Below are positions 59,748-64,000 of a stretch of DNA of 64,000 nucleotides, in pieces. The notes under the pieces are model-generated. The model searched no databases. It had not been told where the DNA came from and saw only the letters and a program-made list of their open reading frames with translations. The stretch comes from Streptomyces sp. DvalAA-14. GTDB taxonomy: Bacteria; Actinomycetota; Actinomycetes; Streptomycetales; Streptomycetaceae. The first letter of the stretch is position 1, and each line of letters begins with the position of its first letter. The DNA is taken from the NCBI RefSeq assembly GCF_900091855.1, contig NZ_FMCH01000493.1, positions 1 through 64,000 of the forward strand, given 5' to 3'. Both the position numbers and the translations under genes were made by a program.

Positions 59748-61508
59748 CTACTGCTTGACCACGAAGTAGTCCCAAGCTCCCCAGGTGGTCACGTTGGTGG
59801 TGTCCTTCGCGCTCGCCGCGTACTCGGCGCGGAGGCGGAACTTGCCGCCGGTCGCGTGGGTCAGGGAGAGCCGGCCGTAGGCGGTGCCGGCCGAACTGAG
59901 CGGGGAGCAGCCGGTCGCCACGACGGTGTGCCAGGCGCCGCCGGAGAACTGCTGCTCCTGGAAGTGGGCGCACTGGCCGGTCTTGCGCGGGGTGACGGCG
60001 GCCTTGAGGACCGCGGTGGCCGTGTGGTGGTAGACGCGGTAGAGGGTCGTACCGATGCGGGCGCTGGCGTAGGAGTTGCCGAGCGTCTCGGCGAGCGCCA
60101 CTCGGTCGTACCCCGTCCGCACCGCGGTCGCGGGAGCGTAACGGTAGTCACCGGCAAAGGAGGCGGTGAAGGTGGTGCTGCCGCTGAGCTTGTACAGGGC
60201 CGACAAGCGGCCGGCCGAGTCGACCGTGCCGGTCTTGACCAGGATTTTCGTGCCCCCGTACGGCTGGGCCCAGATCGAGACGGTGCGGCCGTTGTAGGTC
60301 GGGCCGAGGGTCGCCGTCAGCGTCGCGGTCCCGCCGTAGTCGTAGACCGAGGCGTTGCCGGTCAGGGTCAGCGGTGTGGCGGCGCGGGAGAGCTGCGTGG
60401 TCACGGACGCGCCCGCGGCCTGGCGGGCGGTGTCGCCCGGGTAGCTCACCCGGTAGGTGTTGGCGCCGCCGATCTGCGGGGTGTCGGTGATGCCGAAGGT
60501 TCCGTCGGCGGCGACAGGGACGTCCGGCAGTGCGGTGCCGCCGGCGTGGCCCAGGTCCGTCCTGGTCACGTGGACGACTCCGCCGGAGGGGTACGGGCCG
60601 GCGGAGAGCTGTCCGGTGACGCTGATCGGCGTGGCCCGCGTGGCGGACTTCGGCGCGGTCAGGGACAGGGTGGTGACGGCGGGCGGAGGAGGCGGCGACG
60701 GCACGTAGAAGGTGTACGTGGCCAAGTTGTTGAGATTGCCCGCCGCGTCGACCGCGGAGACGTCGAGGATCTGCGAGCCCCAGGACAAGGACATCGTCAC
60801 GCTGGCGTTGCCGTCGGCGTCGACGGGGACCCGGATGCCGGAGTCGCCCTCGTATCCGCCGAGGGAGTACACGAAGTGGTCGAGTCCGCTGACCCCGCAG
60901 TCCGCGGTACCGGCCGTGGCGCATCCGGCCGGCAGCGTTTCCCGCGAACTGAAGTGGAACGTGGTCGGCTGCCCAGCGGTTTTGAGCGGCGATCCCGGCG
61001 CGCCGTTCAGCGGGAAGTCCGGGTTGGTGACGACGGTGGGGGCCGGTGAGCTGAAGTCCACCGTGAAGTAACACGTCGCCGTCGGAGTGGAGTAGGCGGT
61101 CCCGTCGTACGTCGAGGCGTTCCAGGCATACGTGTGACCGTCCGTCAGGGACAGCGGCACATGAACGGTCTGCGAGAAGACCGGTATCAGGTCCGCGACC
61201 CCCTCGACCGACTGCGAACCGTCGACGTCCCAGGCGTGCACGGCGCCCGGATACCGCACGTTGTTCACCTTCGACAGGGGTACGTCGAGTTGGACGTCGA
61301 AACCGGGAAGTCGGTTCGGCGTGACCCAGTCGGCACCGCCGCACCCGTAGCCGGTCGCCGCACTGGGCGTCGGCAGCGCCGGATCGACCGGCATGTCGGC
61401 GGCGGACGCCGCCGTCCCGGAAAGCACCGTCAGCACGGCCAGCAGCGATCCGGCCACCAAGGCCGCCATGGCCGCCGGCCGTCTTCGCCGGTTTCCCTTT
61501 CCCCGCAT
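59748..61508 (-). CDS. Secreted Ig-like repeat protein, 586 aa
   Basis: GGAGGGA lies 6 bases upstream of the ATG. A basic N-terminus is followed by signal peptide AALVAGSLLAVLTVLSGTAA (cleavage near 38). Ig-like segments follow: PTFHFSSRETLPAG-type strands, GTATLTATLGPTYNGRTVSI, TTFTASFAGDYRYAPATAVR, and a C-terminal RIGTTLYRVYHHTATAVLKA, CAHFQEQQFSGGAWHTVVAT, NVTTWGAWDYFVVKQ. The last 230 residues match, in order, the end of the 796-aa protein at 28899, so they share a module. No anchor. Function unknown; probably extracellular. Confidence 0.85.
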   Translation of the reverse strand: MRGKGNRRRRPAAMAALVAGSLLAVLTVLSGTAASAADMPVDPALPTPSAATGYGCGGADWVTPNRLPGFDVQLDVPLSKVNNVRYPGAVHAWDVDGSQSVEGVADLIPVFSQTVHVPLSLTDGHTYAWNASTYDGTAYSTPTATCYFTVDFSSPAPTVVTNPDFPLNGAPGSPLKTAGQPTTFHFSSRETLPAGCATAGTADCGVSGLDHFVYSLGGYEGDSGIRVPVDADGNASVTMSLSWGSQILDVSAVDAAGNLNNLATYTFYVPSPPPPPAVTTLSLTAPKSATRATPISVTGQLSAGPYPSGGVVHVTRTDLGHAGGTALPDVPVAADGTFGITDTPQIGGANTYRVSYPGDTARQAAGASVTTQLSRAATPLTLTGNASVYDYGGTATLTATLGPTYNGRTVSIWAQPYGGTKILVKTGTVDSAGRLSALYKLSGSTTFTASFAGDYRYAPATAVRTGYDRVALAETLGNSYASARIGTTLYRVYHHTATAVLKAAVTPRKTGQCAHFQEQQFSGGAWHTVVATGCSPLSSAGTAYGRLSLTHATGGKFRLRAEYAASAKDTTNVTTWGAWDYFVVKQ

Positions 61509-61766
61509 GTCCGTCCCTCCCCTGCCGGGCGACCCGGCGACGCCGTCCCAGGTGGTGCGCTGGGCACGGATGATCAGAGCGATCGGACGTTATCAGCACA
61601 CCCCGACATCCCCTGGCGGCCGGGGTGGCCCGGGTCCCCGGGCCTGCGCGAGGCGCCCCACCTGCTGCGCGGTCTCCCTCCCCCCGGAAAAACCCTCTTG
61701 GGCCCCGCCGCCCCGATCAGTACGGTGAGCCGCCCAGGGAACGGACACGGGGAAGGCGGCACGACG

Positions 61767-61890
61767 ATGCCCGAGCAGTCGCGCGGGACGACCACGACGT
61801 TGTGGCGGCCGACCGGACGAGGATTACGCGATACGGATCGCCCGTGTCTGGAACGTGCCCACCCCCCGGCGTGGGTTACGTGTCCCGGCG
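61767..61890 (+). pseudogene. N-terminal relic of a small conserved actinobacterial protein
   Basis: MPEQSRGTTTTLWRPTG and then, in another frame, DEDYAIRIARVWNVPT and PGVGYVSRR match the start and middle of a family of about 120 residues I remember from Streptomyces (TTTLWRPTGPxEL...; NEDYAxRIARDWNVPxxGVGYVTRF). Parts between the two blocks are missing and the frame changes at least twice. Its C-terminal end (NRHIVGPIEV) is found next to it on the opposite strand. Confidence 0.5.
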
Positions 61891-61895
61891 CCCGG

Positions 61896-61968
61896 TCACC
61901 CCTCGGCCCGGAACACATGGACGACCTCGATCGGACCGACGATGTGCCGGTTGAACTCCCAACTCCAC
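61896..61968 (-). pseudogene. C-terminal relic of the same protein family, inverted
   Basis: The minus strand reads EFNRHIVGPIEVVHVFRAEG and a stop at 61896-61898. This is the family ending, in reverse orientation to the N-terminal relic. It can come from an inversion inside one gene or from two decayed copies. Confidence 0.5.
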
Positions 61969-62030
61969 AGCCGAAACCTACAGTTCCGGGATCGTCCGAC
62001 CGCCGGCCCGGCCCCGGGACGGGGGTGGGC

Positions 62031-62450
62031 TCACTCGGCCTCGGGCTCGGGGTCGGGCTCCGGCTCAGGGGCCGGTGGGGCGGCGCCGGTGTCGGACTGG
62101 CGGCAGGGGGCGGTCCAACGCTCCTCGGTGTGGGCCCAGTCGCCGTCCCGGGCGAAGCCGCACTCCCGCAGCATGTGGTCGAGATCCGCGGTGGGAAAGC
62201 CGTCGGCTGACCCGGCGGGGGTCACCGTGACGACCAGAGCGCCCACTTCGCCCCGGTGGGGGTGATCGTCGAGGCTGCGCACCGTGAGATGCCACTGATC
62301 GTCGCCGCGGGCGGCTTCCGCCCGGTACGGCGCCGCCGCCGGCGAAACCGGTTCGGCTTCGGCCTCGACTTCGGGATCGGGATCGGCCGCCGGTTCGGCT
62401 CCAGCTCCGGCTTCAGCCTCAGCCTCAGCTTCGGTTCGGACTTCGGGCAC
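62031..62450 (-). CDS. Acidic hypothetical protein, 139 aa
   Basis: A GTG start at 62450 gives an N-terminal tract of Glu/Ala/Asp (VPEVRTEAEAEAEAGAGAEP). A folded core follows (GDDQWHLTVRSLDDHPHRGE, then VGALVVTVTPAGSADGFPTA, DLDHMLRECGFARDGDWAHT), and it ends in PEPEPDPEPEAE. The core of about 75 residues is unrecognised. Cytosolic. The low-complexity ends could be flexible linkers. Upstream in-frame starts would add Arg-rich residues and are less likely. Confidence 0.6.
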   Translation of the reverse strand: MPEVRTEAEAEAEAGAGAEPAADPDPEVEAEAEPVSPAAAPYRAEAARGDDQWHLTVRSLDDHPHRGEVGALVVTVTPAGSADGFPTADLDHMLRECGFARDGDWAHTEERWTAPCRQSDTGAAPPAPEPEPDPEPEAE

Positions 62451-62597
62451 AGGTGCCTCCCTCGGGTCGCGTCGTGAGAACGTCTGCCCGGCTTCCGGGG
62501 AACATCGCCTGCCCGGCGCCTGAAGCCTTCGCAAAGAACACTTTTCCGCCCTGACCTGCGATTCGGGCCGGCCGCCGCGGCCCGGAGGCGGGCGCCG

Positions 62598-64000
62598 TCA
62601 GAGCCGGTGGGCGTAGGCGCGGCGCAGGTCGTCGAGGCCGTCGGCGAGGTGGCGGCGCAGGAGCGGGGTCACGTCGGGGCGGGCCAGGCACGCCTCGGCC
62701 GCACGCAGGGTGTCTGCGGTGGCGGCGCCGGTCGGGAACAGGCCCTGGCCGAGCGCCTTGACGACCGCGCCGCCGCGGTCGCCGACCGCCGGGATCTGCT
62801 CGAAGTACCGTCGCACATAGTCCTGTTGACGCTGCGGTGCACCGGAACGCCAGAAGCCCTCGGCAGTCGCGGCGAGCAGCCGGTTGGACAGCGCGCCGGG
62901 GGTGAACAGCCGCCGCCAGGCCCGGTCCTTGGCGGCGTCGTCCGGGAGGGCGGCGCGGGCGCGGGCGGCGCCCTGCTCACCGGTGTCGCTGGCGTCGGAG
63001 GACTGCTCGGCGGCGATCTGCTCCTCGCCGGCGGCTCCGGTCGCGGCGAGCCGGGCCAGCGCGGCCCAGCGCAGGTCGGCGTCGAAGGGGAGCCCGCCCG
63101 GCAGGTCGCGGCCCGCGAGCCAGCCGGTCAGCTCGGCGAGCCGGTCGTCTCCCGTCGCGGTGGCGATCGTCGCGTGCAGGGCGGCGATCCGCAGACCGCG
63201 TCCGGCGTCCGGACGGGTCAGGACGGCCCGCGCGGTGTCGCCGAGCAGGACGAGCGCGGCGGGGCGGTCGGCCGGGTCGAGGTACCGGGCGACGACATGG
63301 TCGGTGGCGAAGGTCAGCACCGCCTCGAGGACGCTGTCCGAGGTCTCGACGGGCAGGTGGTCGGCGACCATGCGCAGATAGCGGTCGGCCGGCAGTTCGG
63401 CGGAGCGGGTCAGGTGGCGGGCGTGTTCCCACAGGACGGCCCGGGCCAGTTCGTCACGGACGGCGGACAGCGAAGCGGCGACAGTGGCCGCCGACTGCTC
63501 GTCGAGCCGGATGCGCGCCCAGGTCAGATCGCCGTCGTTGGGCAGCAGCAGGGCGGGGCGGGGGGCGCCGGCCAGCTCGGGCAGCGGAGTGCGGCCCCCG
63601 GGGTCGACCGATGCGTCCAGCCGTTGCCGCGCTGTGATCGCCGCCCCGTCCCACACGTAGACCCCGATCCGCACGCGGTGCGGGCGGCTGCCGTTGTTGA
63701 CCAGCACGGCGGAGGTGACAGCGCCGTCGGCTGCCTCGACCTCGATCCGCAGGGTGTCCACGCCGCTGGTGCGCAGCCACAGGTCGGCCCAGTCGGACAC
63801 GTCCGGGCTGGAGTCGGCGGTGCTCAGCGCGGCGAGGAAGTCGCCGAGGTCCGCGTTGCCCCAACGGTGGGCGGCGAAATAGGCGTTGAGGCCGGCGAAG
63901 AACCGTTCGTCGCCGAGCCGGTGCGCCAGTTGGCGGAGCGCCGAGGCGCCCTTGGCGTAGGAGATGCCGTCGAAGCCGGACAGCGCCTCGGCGGCGGAGG
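62598..64000 (-). CDS. pepN: Aminopeptidase N (M1 family), C-terminal part, runs off right edge
   Basis: The visible 466 residues are the C-terminal half: near the edge AEALSGFDGISYAKGASALR, QLAHRLGDERFFAGLNAYFA and AHRWGNADLGDFLAAL close the catalytic domain. Then come a beta domain (DTLRIEVEAADGAVTSAVLV) and the helical ERAP1-like C-terminal domain ending RRHLADGLDDLRRAYAHRL. M1 zinc peptidases remove N-terminal residues from peptides in the cytosol; the HExxH site should lie beyond position 64000. Length and ending are normal for actinobacterial PepN. Confidence 0.9.
   Translation of the reverse strand, partial: SAAEALSGFDGISYAKGASALRQLAHRLGDERFFAGLNAYFAAHRWGNADLGDFLAALSTADSSPDVSDWADLWLRTSGVDTLRIEVEAADGAVTSAVLVNNGSRPHRVRIGVYVWDGAAITARQRLDASVDPGGRTPLPELAGAPRPALLLPNDGDLTWARIRLDEQSAATVAASLSAVRDELARAVLWEHARHLTRSAELPADRYLRMVADHLPVETSDSVLEAVLTFATDHVVARYLDPADRPAALVLLGDTARAVLTRPDAGRGLRIAALHATIATATGDDRLAELTGWLAGRDLPGGLPFDADLRWAALARLAATGAAGEEQIAAEQSSDASDTGEQGAARARAALPDDAAKDRAWRRLFTPGALSNRLLAATAEGFWRSGAPQRQQDYVRRYFEQIPAVGDRGGAVVKALGQGLFPTGAATADTLRAAEACLARPDVTPLLRRHLADGLDDLRRAYAHRL

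Larger units (their letters stand above)
61509..62030. other. 522-bp gap with two oppositely oriented gene relics
   Basis: It holds the N-terminal and C-terminal relics listed at 61767-61890 and 61896-61968. The remaining parts (61509-61766 and 61969-62030) show no supported gene. Confidence 0.6.

Overview
The window looks like a piece of a high-GC actinobacterial chromosome, most probably Streptomyces or a close relative. Coding frames have G or C at almost every third position, GTG and TTG starts are common, and the gene content fits: a SigB/SigF-type sigma factor with SpoIIE/PP2C phosphatases, snapalysin, a mycothiol-type PIG-L deacetylase, secreted beta-propeller and Ig-like proteins, and DUF6578, DUF4291 and DUF4240 proteins. 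The density of secreted enzymes and gene relics suggests an accessory or chromosome-arm location. All functions are read from sequence motifs; no database search was run.

Layout. (1) 1-11.5 kb is a decayed island. It holds small orphan proteins, an IS-transposase stub, frameshifted genes (a CbrC-family gene and an unknown gene), gene-end fragments and a duplicated 3' end of a PIG-L gene. Most of it lies between two degenerate copies of a tRNA-Ser 3' end (about 2.06 and 11.4 kb) in the same orientation. Intact genes inside are a DUF6578 protein, a large beta-propeller protein, a GAF-SpoIIE phosphatase, a small membrane protein, a nucleoside-deoxyribosyltransferase-like protein and the PIG-L deacetylase. 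(2) 11.5-13.8 kb: a divergent TetR/NmrA-like reductase pair and a truncated hemerythrin. (3) 13.8-18.5 kb: transketolase, a small hydrophobic stress-type peptide, and a transaldolase with a C-terminal ferritin-like helical domain. (4) 19.3-28.6 kb: a stress-signalling cluster (RsbT/RsbX-like kinase-phosphatase, SigB-type sigma factor, two multidomain SpoIIE phosphatases) around a WXG100-like / polymorphic-toxin / candidate-immunity operon. (5) 28.9-45 kb: mostly secreted or envelope proteins (Ig-like protein, NPP1, PQQ propeller, metallophosphoesterase, snapalysin, choice-of-anchor protein, phospholipase-C-like enzyme) mixed with small cytosolic genes. (6) 45-54.8 kb: a 1172-residue modular GH3 glycosidase with a LacI-type operator, a HEAT/LRV repeat protein, a 995-residue FG-GAP protein and a frameshifted G1 peptidase. 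(7) 54.9-64 kb: an overlapping ThiF(E1-like)-GNAT pair, an epoxide hydrolase divergent from a MarR regulator with a His-rich repeat tail, a methyltransferase, a second Ig-like secreted protein related to the one at 28.9 kb, and the C-terminal part of aminopeptidase N running off the right edge.

How the parts may work together. The pentose-phosphate enzymes, hydrophobic peptide and SpoIIE/SigB genes look like a general stress (osmotic or oxidative) block. The TetR, MarR and LacI-type sites suggest local control of the reductase, epoxide hydrolase and GH3 genes. The toxin cassette has no ESX secretion machinery in the window. The most unusual items are the transaldolase-ferritin fusion, the toxin-immunity operon inside the sigma-regulator cluster, the E1-like/GNAT pair, the His-rich MarR tail and the tRNA-Ser-bounded relic island.
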